Assembly (NCBI RefSeq): GCF_042186555.1
Contig: NC_133329.1
Location: 70,972,726-71,036,725 of the forward strand
DNA: 64,000 bases
Direction: 5' to 3'
Source: Aquarana catesbeiana
Taxonomy: Eukaryota; Chordata; Amphibia; Anura; Ranidae
Positions 34,471 through 46,223 of this stretch are shown piece after piece; position 1 is the stretch's first letter, and the number at the start of each line of letters is the position of its first letter. The notes under the pieces are model-generated. The model was not told the origin of the DNA. It saw nothing but the letters and a program-made list of their open reading frames with translations, and did not search any database. The position numbers were made by a program, and so were the translations under genes.

Positions 34471-35588
34471 ACTGTGAGGGCTTACAGTGTTGTGACAATA
34501 CCAACACCTAAGACCCCAATTTCTGCAGGGTATATAGGGCAGGCCCCTACTTTCAACCATCCAACTTACAAACGACTCCTACTTGCAAACGGAAGGAGAC
34601 AACATGAAGTGAGATGAAATCTACCCCTAGGAAGGGAAATTCTCTCCTGTAAGAGTTAATATGGGAAAAACATGTCTCCTCCCCACTGATGCTTTATCAC
34701 CAATCCTTGTTTCACTAAAAACCCCAAATTTTCAAAAAACATTTATCATTGGGACAGAAAGTGAGGTGAAATCTTCTGAAGAGTTGCACAGACAGCAAAA
34801 CAAATGTTACAGGGGTGATAACCCTTCCCTTTTCCAAAAAGTTTTCCAAAAAGCTTAAAAATAGATTTTTTGGCTGGAGCTACACTGTAAAAATGTACCA
34901 GTTCAAAATTACAAACAGATTCTACTTAACAACAAACCTACAGTCCCTGTCTGTTTGCACCGCCTGTATACGGCTGTTCAGAGTATATAGGACCCGAGGG
35001 CCCCACGCCTTTCCTTTTTTTAATTTGGGTGCGGGGTTCCCCTTAATATCCATACAAGACCCAAAGGGCCTGGTCATGGACTGGGGCGGGGGGGTACCCA
35101 TGCCGTTTGTCTCACTGATTTTCATCCATATTGCCGGGACCCGACATTACATAAGCCGCAAGCAGTTTTAAATGACTTTTATTCCTTTACAAATGTCATT
35201 TTGTGCAGGGACTGTTCTAAACACGGGATACACGTGCCACTTTACAGGCATACTATAGACAACCCCCCCCCCCCGTACGATATTTAAAGGAAAATTTACT
35301 TTTTTTTTTTTCACTTTAAGCATCATTAAAATCACTGCTCCAGAAAAAACATCCGTTTTTAAAAAAAAGTTTGCATTGATACATGTCCCCTAGGGCAGGA
35401 CCCGGGTCCCCAAACCCATTTTAGGACAATAACTTGCCTATTAGCCTTTAAAATTAGCACTTTTGATTTTGAATGTTCGAGTCCCATAGACTTTAACGGG
35501 GTGCTAAAGTTCATGTGAACTTTCGGTCCTTTCGCAGGTTCTTGTGCGAACCGAACTGGGGGGTGTTCGGCTCATCCCTACTTCCAAC

Positions 35589-35935
35589 TCGCCTATTTTG
35601 CTTGGCAGACTTCTGGCATTGGTGAACAAACACTTAAATGCATTATTACATTTTGCTCTGGTGTTTTTCATATCATTTTTAGTAGTACAAATGGCACTAT
35701 AGTTTCCAATGGCTGTTTGCAACATGGGAACTTTCTTGTCACCTGCCATAACCCTCCCCCCCATCTATCCCCATTCCACCCTCCATTAATGTCTGCCCCC
35801 TAACTGACCTGTCTTCCCGATGTAATTCTAGTTCACCCTCAATCCTAGTTTAAATACTCCTCCATCCTTCCCATAAACCTCTCCCCCAGCCTTCCATTCA
35901 AGTGAAAACCATCTTTAGACACACTAGAGAATAGT
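35589..35935 (-). pseudogene. CR1-type LINE, N-terminal part of the endonuclease ORF
   Basis: On the minus strand the frame reads KCLFTNARSLPSKIGELE, the first motif of CR1 endonucleases, then is cut by the hAT insertion and continues at 29788. The upstream part (to about 35935) is Pro/Ser-rich linker without a clear start. The exact 5' limit of the LINE is uncertain. Confidence 0.7.
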
Positions 35936-36223
35936 CAGTTACATGGATAGACCCAATAGGCAGCCCAGTGGGCAGGTGAGCGCTTACAGCAGGCTGACAA
36001 CATTATGGCTAATTATGAAACAGTAGCTTAATGTTGTCAGTCTGAAGCAGGAAGTGCTGTTACTAGCAGGATCTCCAGGTAAGAAACAGATTTAAAAAAA
36101 AAAACAAAAACACAACTAGCTTAAAATGGTATCAAACTACTCAAAGTAGTAAACTAGGTAATGTCACAGCCTTTGTTTTTTTGTGTTCTTTCATACAATG
36201 ACATTGAGTCTGAACTTTTACAG

Positions 36224-36571
36224 CAAAGCCGCCTGATCCAGAAATTATAGAATTCATTTTGCCAGAAATGATTGAAGGAGAACCTGCCACCCTGAAATGT
36301 AGAATCGGCAATTTGAGTAGTTCACACACAGTGAATTGGTATCAACGGGCACAAAAAAAATGGGGAAATCAACAGAGGAACTCACCTAGAAAAAGAGACG
36401 AAACATCTACAAACCTAAACACCTTCATAGTGACCCTGGCTTTGCACAATGTCCAGATGTCAGATGATGGATCAGAATACATCTGTGAAGTGGAATTTCT
36501 AGGTGCACGGCCTCCCAAAACATCTGCCAAGCCGTCCATACAGAGAAGTACAGGACCACTACAGGTCAAAG
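36224..36571 (+). CDS. Immunoglobulin-domain exon of a host gene
   Basis: An intron-like pyrimidine-rich stretch and acceptor CTTTTACAG precede 348 bases ending at the donor GGTGAGC; both ends are phase 1, the rule for Ig-domain exons. It encodes 116 residues with the Ig hallmarks: first Cys (ATLKC, residue 26), Trp (VNWYQ, 39), DDGSEYIC with the second Cys at 88, and an Asn-glycosylation sequon NLSS. The 61-residue Cys spacing suits a V- or I-set domain on a secreted or surface receptor. The family member is not recognised. No signal peptide or membrane exon was found in the window; the mini-exon at 21744 and the tail exon at 48376 have compatible phases and may belong to the same gene. Confidence 0.75.
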
Positions 36572-36851
36572 GTGAGCAAAACCAACATATTTGATAGAAA
36601 CCCTGTAGTGTGGTTGCATAGAAACACCATGATGAGTTAGTATTTGGGTCATTAAAAAGTAATTTTGTATTAATAGGATTAAACCACTTGTCTACCATGG
36701 TACAGTATGTTTTGAAATGGAATGGTACAGAAGAGGTTAAATAAAGCTCACAGCTGTTGCTGAGGGTGTAAGCTTGGTACCAGTGAAGGGCAGTGAGAGC
36801 ATGTACCTTGAAATGACGGTGGTTCACTGCTCTCTAATTGCTGCAGGCATA

Positions 36852-37209
36852 CCTCCCAACATTTTGAGAAGGGAATGAGGGACACCTACTAACAAACCTA
36901 TGTAGTGATAGGACACGCCCCCTGACACACACCCTTAAAGGAGAATTAACCAAAAAAAAAAAAAAGGTTAATTAAATCCAGAAGGTTTTTTTTTAACCAC
37001 TACTATTCCTTTATATTGACTTTTAAAATGTACAAATGCAGCAATTTAGAAATTGGATGAATGGTTTAGCACTGGGAAACTTTTTGAAAGATAAGTGCAT
37101 TTTATATACAACTATATAGATCAGAGCAAAATGAGGGACAAATGAGAAGGACAGAGGGACATTGCTACAAATCAGGAACAGACCCTCGAAATCAGGGACA
37201 GTTGGGAGC
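36852..37209 (+). mobile_element. MITE with CCTCCCAAC ends and TA flanks (copy 1)
   Basis: Left end TA|CCTCCCAACATTTTG, right end CAGTTGGGAGC|TA. It contains paired GGACA(G/C) and AAATCAGGGACAG motifs. Copies occur at 45457, 47526 and 53270. TA flanks suggest a Tc1/mariner-type source (inference). Confidence 0.65.
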
Positions 37210-37211
37210 TA

Positions 37212-38330
37212 TAGCTGCAGGCATTCGAACAGTCAGATGGGCTATATGCTCACTCCCCGACCACAAGCAAAAGCTCCTCCCACTGTCTCATGTGTCTTTT
37301 AGTAATGTATGAGCTGGTGGGAGTAGGTGCAGTAGGAGGAGCAGATATTCACATACCCGAAAATGTGGAATACCTGTGGCAGCCAGGGGGCACTAAAACT
37401 GGCGTTTTAGGTCACAGGTCATTGGGACATTAAAATGTAGAGAAAATACCCAAAGCTACAGTAAATACAGTATAATAAATGTATTACTCCCGCGCTGTCA
37501 GATAAAGATTAAGGGTACACTGCAGCAAACACCTGGTAAGCTGATCCTTAACAGATAAAATGGAAAAAATGGGTAAAATGGTGATATTGCGCTGTGAACC
37601 TACTAAAATCACTATAATAAAGTGCTGGTGCAAGGTTAGAACACGCAATGGGGGTGATTTACTAAGACGAATGTGCTGCGCCGGTTCACACCTTAATTAG
37701 TGCTCCGGAAACGTCATTGATTGTGCGCACCGGCGCACGCAGACGATAAATATGTTATGTGCAACTGGTGCTAGCGTAACTGCAGTTTTCTCATTGATAA
37801 TAGTGCACGCCCAATCCAATTGGTTAATTTCATCTTATTGGGTGTGTCTTGTTAGGCAATTAGTAGGTGTTCTCAGTGAATTAACCATTTTGATGCTAAT
37901 CTCATTCCTATTACTTCTAATATATCTTTGAAATATGTTTTTTTCTATTTGTACACAAATCTTTCAATACATTACAAAGAACAGAGAAGTGTTTCTAAAC
38001 CCAATAAATTAATATTTTCCGAACTTGATCTTTAAAAGGTGACCATACACTGCAATCAGTTAGATCTTAAAAAAAATTGGATTTAGTGCAGAGTTTGATC
38101 TCCTATAATTTGAATTAATTGTTCAAGTGCGTCTTCCTATTACCTATTATGCCAAAATATCGCGTGGTACAGAGGCCATCTTAAGTGACAAATTTGGAAT
38201 GTAGATGTGCCATAACCCACTTGTATTTTCCTATGGGTATTTCTTGGACATTATACAACGCACATGAGAACACACCTTTTTTCAAGACATGCTAGAGTGA
38301 TCAGGAATCTTCAAACTACGGCTCTAGATA
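37212..38330. other. Intron-like, no gene recognised
   Basis: No exon or element with clear ends. 37650-37800 (GTGATTTACTAAGACGAATG ...) has the flavour of a frog interspersed repeat. The rest is unique-looking AT-rich sequence. Confidence 0.3.
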
Positions 38331-38337
38331 TATATTT

Positions 38338-38570
38338 GGGCAGCACAGTGGTGTAGTGGGTAGCACTTTCACCAAGCAGCAAAAAGGGTTGCCTGTTTGA
38401 ATCCCGCCCGCGACCATCTGCCTGGAGTTTGCATGTTCTCCCTGTGCCTGCGTGGGTTTCCTCCAGGTGCTCTGGTTTCCTCCCACACTTTAAAAACATG
38501 CTGGTAGGTAAATTGGATCCTGTCTAAATTGGCCCTAATATGTCTGAATGTGTGTTAGGGACCCACACAA
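38338..38570 (+). repeat. Widespread vertebrate interspersed repeat (GGGCAGCACAGTGG type)
   Basis: GGGCAGCACAGTGGTGTAGT, then TTTGCATGTTCTCCCTGTGC, TGGGTTTCCTCCAGGTGCTC and TTTCCTCCCACACTTTAAAA are conserved blocks of a repeat common in fish and amphibian genomes. The superfamily is not assigned here. Confidence 0.7.
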
Positions 38571-39175
38571 ACACCACCCCATGTTAAAAAAAAAAAAAAA
38601 AATTATTATTTTCTTAATTTGCAAATAAGGATCATCTCTTCCTCAGAGAACAGTGAGCGGGGCATGGTGGTGGGAAAAAATTAGCAGCAATACAAGCAAC
38701 TTCCTGTAGGGGCGTGATGTCATTCCTGTGTGCTGGCCACCGCTTCCGGGAAACAGATATGCGCCACGGACACATACCTATGCGCATACAGCGTACAGCA
38801 CCTGCGCATGAGCACGCAGCACTCGTGAATCTAGATGCATTTGGTGCATTTAGCTGCAGGAATCCATATTTGGATGTAAATTAACAGTAAAGCATATGCA
38901 TATTTCCAGGACTGAACTAACAAATGTTTCTAGTGAAAGCCAACTGGTGTTTTCTATTAAACAAGGTCTAAATGGGCCATTGACATGCATCACAGTTGAA
39001 CTTAGGAATGTGCAAAGTTCAACTAAATTAAATCCTTTCTTATTTTTGCTTGGGGATAGAGTGCAGAGGGATTAGAAGTCTTGTCAGTTTTTGGGGATGT
39101 CTACACTCCTGATAGGGTGAAGAGACCTCCCAAATGTTGCCACTTTCTCCTTCAAAAGTTATTCACTTCGCCGAA
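38571..39175. other. Non-coding, nothing recognised
   Basis: An A run near 38586-38600 follows the interspersed repeat and may be its tail. No other structure seen. Confidence 0.3.
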
Positions 39176-39177
39176 CA

Positions 39178-39640
39178 TAAAGTGAGGGTAAAACCCTACC
39201 AATGTCTTTCATTGGGGACACACAGGTCAATCTAAATAATTTCCCCATTAGGTAAATTGCACTCTAGCATTTTGCTCTGTACACCCCAAATTATTAGGTA
39301 TCTTGGACTTTGGGGTTTATTTACTAAAGGCAAATCCACTTTGCACTACAAGTGCAGTTGGTGGAAATCCGAGGGGGGTATGCAAGGAGAATAAAAAAAC
39401 ACCATCTTTGCTTCTACATGATTGGATGTTAAAATCACCAGTACTTCCCCTCAGATTTACAGCGAGTACACTTGTATTGCAGAGTGGATTTGCCTTTAAT
39501 AAACCCAAAAATACCTAAGAATTTGGGGTGTATACAACAAAGTGCTGGAGTGCAATTTGCTTAATAGGGACAGTAATAAGATTGACCTGTGTGTCCCCAA
39601 GGAAAGACATTGGTAGGGTTTTACCCTCACTTCCTGTTTG
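39178..39640. repeat. Foldback element of about 460 bp
   Basis: The outer arms pair (AGTGAGGGTAAAACCCTACC at the left with GGTAGGGTTTTACCCTCACT at the right) and the inner arms pair (GGTTTATTTACTAAAGGCAA with TTGCCTTTAATAAACC). A unique core of about 150 bp lies between. No coding potential; the opposed open frames here are shadows of the arms. Confidence 0.85.
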
Positions 39641-41040
39641 GTTATGTGACAGCCAATTTTAAGAAAAGGGACACAAAGCCCAACCTAAAATATACAAGCA
39701 GGGGTTCTAACACTCACTTGGTTTCCCTCGAATGCCCACAATTACAATAGGATTGTCTTGAGCTAGATTTTAGTTCAGTGCTCTAAATCAGTGCTTTTCA
39801 ACCCTGTCCTCAAGTACCCCCAACAGGCCATGTTTGCATGTTTTCCTTTATCTTGCACAGGTGCTTTAAATCACAATCAATGGCTTTGTATTTTGGACAG
39901 CTACTTTAGCTAAGATAAATTACCAAAACATGTCCTATCGTGGGTACTTGAGGACTGAGGCTGAGAACCACTGCGCTAAAATGGAAAACTGAATACTTAA
40001 CTCTCTAACTTCTTTCCTGGTGACTATCCATGGCAGCACACACACAATCCATGAATATGCTACCATGAAGGCACCAGGAAAGTAACTTTTAGACAAATCA
40101 CACATTTTTTTGTTTTGCCATGCCAATCAGCCTAGTTAAGCTGCAGCTGGGAAATATGTTACATGAAAAGTAAAAAAAACACACAAAACATACAAATTTG
40201 CTACACATTTTATTGGTCAACAAAACAGGACTTGGAAAAGAGAAGGGAAAGCAAAAAACACATGTATGTTAATTTGAGACACTAACAGAATATGGTTTTT
40301 GAGGTCTGACCATTTTGCACTGGAAATTAACATGAGTTAAAAGGACTGCGCCCACAAATGGATATCTAATAAGGATTTAAACATTAGTCACAACATCTTG
40401 ACAAAGATTTTGCAAAAAAGGCAGCACAGACAATAAAATCAAAGTGAACAACCTACAAACGACACACATTGACAACATCAAAAATATTTCAGGGAAAAAT
40501 ATCCCCCACCCAAAAAAATACAATAAATCAAAGTTAAAAAAAAAAACTTGCTCGAAAACACATACGTTAACAAAATACAAAGAGAAAATACATTTGTTAC
40601 AAACTCGATAAGGACACCCAAATGTACTCTCTTGCCGCACCCCCCCCCCCCCCCCCAAACACACACACACACAAAAATCTGGAACGCATCTGGACTGCAT
40701 TTCTATGGAGTGAACTAGCCCTAAAGCTAGTACCTTGGGGGGGGGGGGTTACTCTGCCTGTAAAGTGGTGCATCTGTAACATGTATTCAAAATGTTGCTT
40801 CAAAGATGTACGGCTTTAGAGAAAACGTACAGATCGACATTGCAGCTGCAAGATTTTAACACAAAACCAAAAATAGCCTGCCCCCCAATACATACAAGGC
40901 CATTTGGGGCTGTAAAGGCTTAAAATGAGAACCCCCACGTGAAAAATACCACCCCAAAATCTAAAAATATTGTGCCCCTCCCACACACTAACAAACCCAT
41001 AGCCAAACACACAGCAAGCCAGCCCATGAAAGGGGGGTGT
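39641..41040. other. Non-coding with scattered low-complexity runs
   Basis: A frog repeat fragment near 39790-39975 (AACCCTGTCCTCAAGTACCC ... TGGGTACTTGAGGACTG, with inverted ends) and C or G runs near 40640 and 40740. No gene recognised. Confidence 0.35.
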
Positions 41041-41044
41041 ATGC

Positions 41045-41300
41045 TTGGGGGCAGGAGGGGCTCGGGCACCCCAAAAGTCAAACACCTTGTTCTCATATTC
41101 AGGGGGACAAGGGCATCTTCCAGGGGTTGTGGGGGGCTGCAGACAAGAGGCTTTTCAGAATGTGGAAAGCCCCTTTAACCTAGTGGATACAAGTAGCTTT
41201 GTGGTTGGTATTGGGCTGAGCCCAACATGCCCCAAAGGCAGACAGCTATGTTGAGTGCATGTGGCCTTGTATGGTTCAGGAGGGGGCTGTGCGATCGCTC
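41045..41300 (+). repeat. Diverged fragment of the 4304-type foldback family
   Basis: Ordered similarity to 4900-5100 and 5640-5830: a GGGGACAAGG box, TTGTGGGGG(T/G)CTGCAG, AAGCCC(C/A)(C/T)TTTAAC and GCATGTGGCCT..TA(T/A)GGTTCAGGAGGGGG. Ends not definable. Confidence 0.5.
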
Positions 41301-42228
41301 TTCTTGCACCTTTCCTATCTGGTTCTGTTGTATGCCCTGAAAAAAGATGTGGTATGTATTGGTGAAGGCAGCTCACAGCCTTTTGAGAATGGAGTGGAGT
41401 GTGGAGTTCCCCTTTAAAAGCAAAAGCCAGCCCAAGGAAAACATATGCATTACAGGGTAAAGGTTAAATGCCCTTTTAGGAGGAGCTAGAGGAGCGAGAG
41501 TCTTTTTACCTAATTTTAACAAGGTGCATGTCACATGTTGGCAACGTAACATGCTAACATGACCTGTGTGCAAATATCCGACAAAAAAAATACATAAAAG
41601 TGAACCAGAGTAAACTAAAAATTGTCAAGTTTAGAGGTGTGCCTGTTCAACACACGCAATTGCATTTGCGTTGCTTGACATTTACTAGGATTTTGGCTGC
41701 GCAATCAACAAACACATTTGAACGAGCGCAAGTGCCGCTTGCGCATGCGCAGTGCTTAAATTAATCTCACGCAGTTCTAAACGTACTTGCAGGCACAACA
41801 GGCTTGTTCAGAAAAAGTTACTTTCTTGTTCTATTTTGGGCATATTTGTTACTTGGGCAGTTGTTACTAAACTTTCTCACATCACCCCATAATATTGGCA
41901 CCTCCATCTTCTGTTAATATTGAATTGAAGATGCTGTGCGCCATTTCCATAGTGGCGCTCAGATTTCATTCTCCCGTGTGCCGAGATCACTATAGTAAAT
42001 GGGGATTAGCGCTCTGTTACCGGCGCAAACGTTTCGTAAATATGAAATTGTACTTTGCGCCTCTACTGATGGCGCAAACGTTTTGTAAATCAGCCAAAAT
42101 GTGTATCAGTTCAATCTTGCTGGGTGCTAAAGTACAAAGTGAAACAATATTCAACAATAACAGGTGATGGCAACTTGAAAATAATCACATATTAATAAAC
42201 AGTGAAATAAACTGCCGTGCAATCGTAG
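41301..42228. other. Non-coding, probable degenerate MITE
   Basis: No gene. Repeated GGCGCAAACGTTT(C/T)GTAAAT motifs at about 42020 and 42070 and related GTTGCTTGACATTTACTAGG near 41670 suggest a decayed inverted-repeat element. Confidence 0.35.
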
Positions 42229-42953
42229 CCTCCCTGACGGTATTCCCGAGTGTGGCTCGGGGTTAAATTTCAGCACCATTAGCCACACTCGAGATTACAT
42301 CTCAGGATCCTGGTGCGGTTTTACTTACCTTGTCCCCAGGATCCTGCGATGTCCCCCCGCGCTGTCTGCGGGCTCCGTCCTCTGCCCGAAGCCTCTCTGT
42401 GCCGGACTTCGTTCCCTGCGAGCATTGGGATGCATGGGGGGCGGAGCCTTGCAGCAAATTCAAAAAAATGTCAAAATCATAACACATACAGTACTGTATG
42501 AAATTATTTCACTTCCCTTTTCTCCCCAGTGCTTTGGCCCATGCCCTGAATGCAGTTTTATATTATATATACACTTCTTTCTGCCTCGAAACTTGAGATT
42601 GTCCATAGCAACCAAAAAGTGTCCCTTTATGCCAAAAGTGGCTTTAGACCAGGTAGAAAACAGCAATAGTAAATTAGAACACTTGCAGAATTGAGCGATA
42701 GTGAATCGTGGGGAAATTTATTTTATTATTATTATATTATTATGTTTTTAAATTATTTATATTTATTATATTATAATTTAGTGTTTCAAACTTCATCATA
42801 CCCGGGATATCTACTAGACTCTTGTTTGGACAGCTATAAGTGTGTTATTGCTAAGAATTACAGGCCTACAATATATAAATGCCAAATGTCTATGCAAAAT
42901 AATTGTACTGCTTTGAGACGCAAAAATCTGAAATAATCATACCACCAGGGAGG
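42229..42953. mobile_element. piggyBac-type MITE
   Basis: It starts CCTCCCTGACGGTAT and ends ATACCACCAGGGAGG, followed by TTAA (42954-42957), the piggyBac target site; the left flank (GTAG) no longer shows TTAA. The inner TGTGGCTCGGGG/CCACACTCGAG segments form a hairpin. No coding content. Confidence 0.7.
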
Positions 42954-43117
42954 TTAAAATGAGTAACTATAATAAGCGTAAGTAAAAAGTCCAAATGTAA
43001 GTAAAAAGTCCCAGTGTAAGTAAAAAGTCCAAGTGTAAACTCTGTATAAGAGTATTTATGACATGCAAACCAATTCCAGATAATACTGTGACAATCAAAT
43101 GCAGTTAAGATGAGTGG

Positions 43118-43953
43118 TGAGGACATTCTGGAGGGAGGTCCGGGAGACAATTCAAAAATTTAGCGATGTGGAAATACAGGAAGACTCAGCTTTTTTTCTT
43201 TTGCATCTGTCAGAGATTCCGGGGAAAATATATAGGAACTCTATTTTGTGTCATTTGGTGAATGCAGCTAAAGCATGCATCCCGCTTAACCCCCTACAGT
43301 GATTATGTGGCTTAGGAAAGTAGAGGAAGTAAACAGGATGGAAGACCTAGTCTGGACAACTAGGAAAAAAAAGGGAAATTTATTTAAAAACGTGGTCGCC
43401 ATGGAACTGTTTTATTTCTTCAGAGGAAGGGAAAAAACGAATTGATACAAATTAAAGGGGGGGGGGGGGGGGTGGGGCAGGGGGAGGGCAAAGTTCAATG
43501 CTTTTTTTTATGTGTTTTTTTTTTTTTTTTGTTTTGGGAGGGGGGTAAGGAAAGGAGGGGGAAATGGACTATAAATAGGAACTGCAGTCGGAATACTGAG
43601 AGGTAGTTGGAGCATTGGGGCCGGGTCCTGACGCGGCAATGAGTAATAACATGGAGGGCCGGAAATGAGAGAGGAGGATTACTCTTCTTATTTCTTTGTC
43701 TTCTTTGCCTCTTTTGTGACTTCTTTAATTTATTTGGGTTCATTCTTTTATCCATCTTTATTGGATAATATATTAGAAATAGACAGGAGTAGATGGAATG
43801 GAATGTAACGAGTTATTATCATGTATTTTTATTTATTTATTTTTTATTTCTTGTCTGGCTGTATGTGCAGAAATGGAATGTAATATACAGAAGGATTGTT
43901 CATTTTTCTCCTGTTATATAAAAGAAAAATAAATAAATTATAAAAAAAAAAAA
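43118..43953 (+). mobile_element. 5'-truncated L1-type LINE tail
   Basis: Flanked by ATGAGTGG (43110-43117, 43954-43961) and ending AATAAATAAATTATAAA plus an A tract. 43118-43440 encodes the C-terminal end of an L1-family ORF2 (HLSEIPGKIYRNSILCHLVN, AAKACIPL, KVEEVNRMEDLVW) with at least one in-frame stop. The rest is 3' UTR with a G run and a T run. It differs from the L1/Tx1-like copy at 23601, so it is a different subfamily. Confidence 0.8.
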
Positions 43954-43961
43954 ATGAGTGG

Positions 43962-44409
43962 CAAATCCCTTCACCGTGAAAGCAACGGCTGATGCCAGGC
44001 CAAGCCACTGTAGTGACACCTAAATGTGTACCAGCTAGTTTGCAGTAAAAACGCAGCAAAAACTCACTATATGGTTTTCTGCAGCTTCTCCATTGCAATC
44101 TATTGCACCAAAAAAAGCACCGTTTTGCGTTTAAAAGTCCCTGACCCTTTCCAGAAACGTAGAGGCACAAAAATGCATTGATGTGAATATGTTCCATAAG
44201 AACCCATGTTAAAGAAAATGTCCTGTGTTTCTGCAAAAAGCATGAAAAAACTCATAGGTGTGAATGGAGCCTAACAATTCTTGATTGGTGAACCAGATGT
44301 GCACAGTTCATACCTGAGCTGTCACGCTAAGTAACAACCAGCAGATGGCGATTGTTCAAGAATAATCATTAGCTGCCTGTCTGTTAGGCTGAACTTTTGT
44401 CTTCATGGC
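43962..44409. repeat. Interspersed repeat related to 19740-19990
   Basis: Shared ordered blocks with 19740-19990: AAAAAAGCACCGTTTTGC, AGTCCCTGACCCTTTCCA, and GTGTGAAT/GTGTGAAC near the end. Non-coding. Confidence 0.6.
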
Positions 44410-44921
44410 TTTAAAGTGATTGTAAAACTTTTTTTTTTTTTTTTTTAAATAACAAACTTATATATATCATACTTACCTCCACTGTGCAGTTCGTTTTGCA
44501 CAGTGTGGCCCCAAACCTCCTCTTCTGGGGTCCTCGGCGGCTCTCGCGGCTCCTCCTCTTATCAGATAACCCCCTAGGAGAAGCGCTCTCGCGGGGGGTT
44601 ACCTTGCGGGCACGCTCCCGAGTCCAGCATTTTGTATCCATAGCCGATGATTACCGGACTTGTCCCCAACCCCCCGGTGCCTGCGTCATTGGATTTGATT
44701 GACAACAGCGGGAGCCAATGGCTGCACTGCTATCAATCTATCCAATCAAGAGCCAGAACCTCATGAAGAGAGGGACAGCGCGTCTCCGCCGTTTGAATGA
44801 ACGGGCTCAGTTGAGTTAAACGGGGGGGGGGGGGGGGCGATCACTGCCAAGGTGTTTTTTTCACCTTAATGCATAGGATGCATTAAGGTGAAAAAACACA
44901 AGGGTTTACAACCCCTTAAAG
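44410..44921. repeat. MITE with TTTAAAG-type ends
   Basis: Left TTTAAAGTGATTGTAAAAC and right GGGTTTACAACCCCTTAAAG are inverted. It carries the GC-rich TTTTGCACAGTGTGGCCCC block and paired TTCACCTTAATGCAT/ATGCATTAAGGTGAA-type arms near the right end. Confidence 0.7.
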
Positions 44922-44976
44922 TCACTGACTCTGAACAAACAGGCAGATCAGATAGGTCTGGGTCAGTAAATCATAG

Positions 44977-45443
44977 TATTTAAAGCAGGATTCCGGCCTT
45001 AAAAAAAAAAAAATTAAAAGTCAGCAGCTACAAACACTGTAGCTGCTGACTTTAAATAAGTACTTACCTGTCCTGGGTGCCCGCGATGTCAGCCGCCCGA
45101 GGCCGACCTGTCCCTCGGCTCTCGGGTCCCGGCACCGCCATCCTAGGTAAGGGAAACAGGCAGTGAAGCCTTACGGCTTCACTGCCAGTTTCCTACTGCG
45201 CACGCACGGCGCTCTGTGAATGGCCCCGTGGTGTTCTGGGAACACACACAGTTCCCAGAAGACAACGGGGCCGCTCATCGAGGAGAAAAACACACCGCGG
45301 AAAAGGAACAGGCAGATTAGGAAGACTGCCTAGCAACAAGGGTTTAGGTAAGTTTAAAATGTTATTTTTTTTCAAATGTTTTTTTTAGGATTTTTGGTGA
45401 TTTTTTATTTTTTTTTTTTCAGGGTGGCCCTCCACTTTAAATA
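44977..45443. repeat. MITE with TATTTAAAG-type ends
   Basis: Left TATTTAAAGCAGGATTCCGG, right GGCCCTCCACTTTAAATA. Internal hairpins AGTCAGCAGCTAC/GTAGCTGCTGACT and GTGAAGCC/GGCTTCAC. Non-coding. Confidence 0.7.
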
Positions 45444-45456
45444 GTGGTTCAGCATA

Positions 45457-45782
45457 GCCCCCAATTGCCCCTGATTTTGAGGGACTCAAAGTCAAGTCTC
45501 TCATTTAGGTCTGGTCTATACAGTTGTATATAAAGTGTGCTTTTTATTTTTCAAAAAGTGTTTCCCAGTGCTAAACCTTTCCTCTGATTTTTAAATTGCT
45601 GTATTTGTAAATTTCAAAAGCCAATATAAAGGAATAGTAGTGATAAAAATAAAACACTTGTGTATTTAGCTAATCTTTTTTTGTTTAATTCTCCTTTAAG
45701 AGGGCGTGGCAGGGGGTGTGTCCTATGCCTACATACTTTTGCTAATAGGTGTCCCTCATTCCCATCTCAAAAATTTGGGAGG
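45457..45782 (-). mobile_element. CCTCCCAAC MITE, copy 2
   Basis: Reverse orientation relative to copy 1; starts TA|GCCCCCAATTGCCCC and ends TTTGGGAGG|TA, with shared internal blocks (AAAAAGTGTTTCCCAGTGCT and others). Confidence 0.65.
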
Positions 45783-46223
45783 TATGGGTTAGTATGACAG
45801 CTTAGGTATAGCATTTTCAGGCTAGATCAGCAGAGGCAATCTTTAGGCCCAGTTCACATTGCTGCAATAGGATTTTGATCTGAATTTCAGTGCAATTATG
45901 TAGTGCTACTTGGATGCAACTTTGATAAGGTTTTGAATATTCATTGGGACCAAAATCACACTGGAATCATACCAAAGTAGTACAGGAACCTTTTCCAATA
46001 TGGTGCCACGCTGAGTTGCATTGATGTAAATGGACCATTCAAAACAATGTGATTTCCCTTGTCATGTGATTCTGTGCGAATCAAGTCACATCTCAAATCG
46101 CACTAGTGTAAACTGGGGCTTAAAGACGAATGTCGATGCATTTGGTCAAACTATGGTCCCTTTAAATACCCTAAATCGTAGACAGTTGTGTTCAACAGAA
46201 ATATAAAGGTGCCTGAACATTGA

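Larger units (their letters stand above)
29789..35580 (+). mobile_element. Full-length hAT transposon with 8-bp target duplication
   Basis: It begins TAGGGATAAGCTTCGAG and ends GTTCGGCTCATCCCTA, flanked by CTTCCAAC on both sides (29781-29788, 35581-35588). The interrupted CR1 endonuclease frame is continuous across the junction (SLPSKIGELE, then ALVHEESYDVI). It carries a TATA box, tandem leader repeats, a frameshifted BED/hATC transposase gene and tandem 3' repeats. Its right end matches the partial element starting at 4304. Confidence 0.92.

Noticed and set aside
39178..39640. Long hairpin as a microRNA precursor
   Set aside because: Arms are far longer than a miRNA hairpin and shared with a MITE family; fits a transposon foldback.
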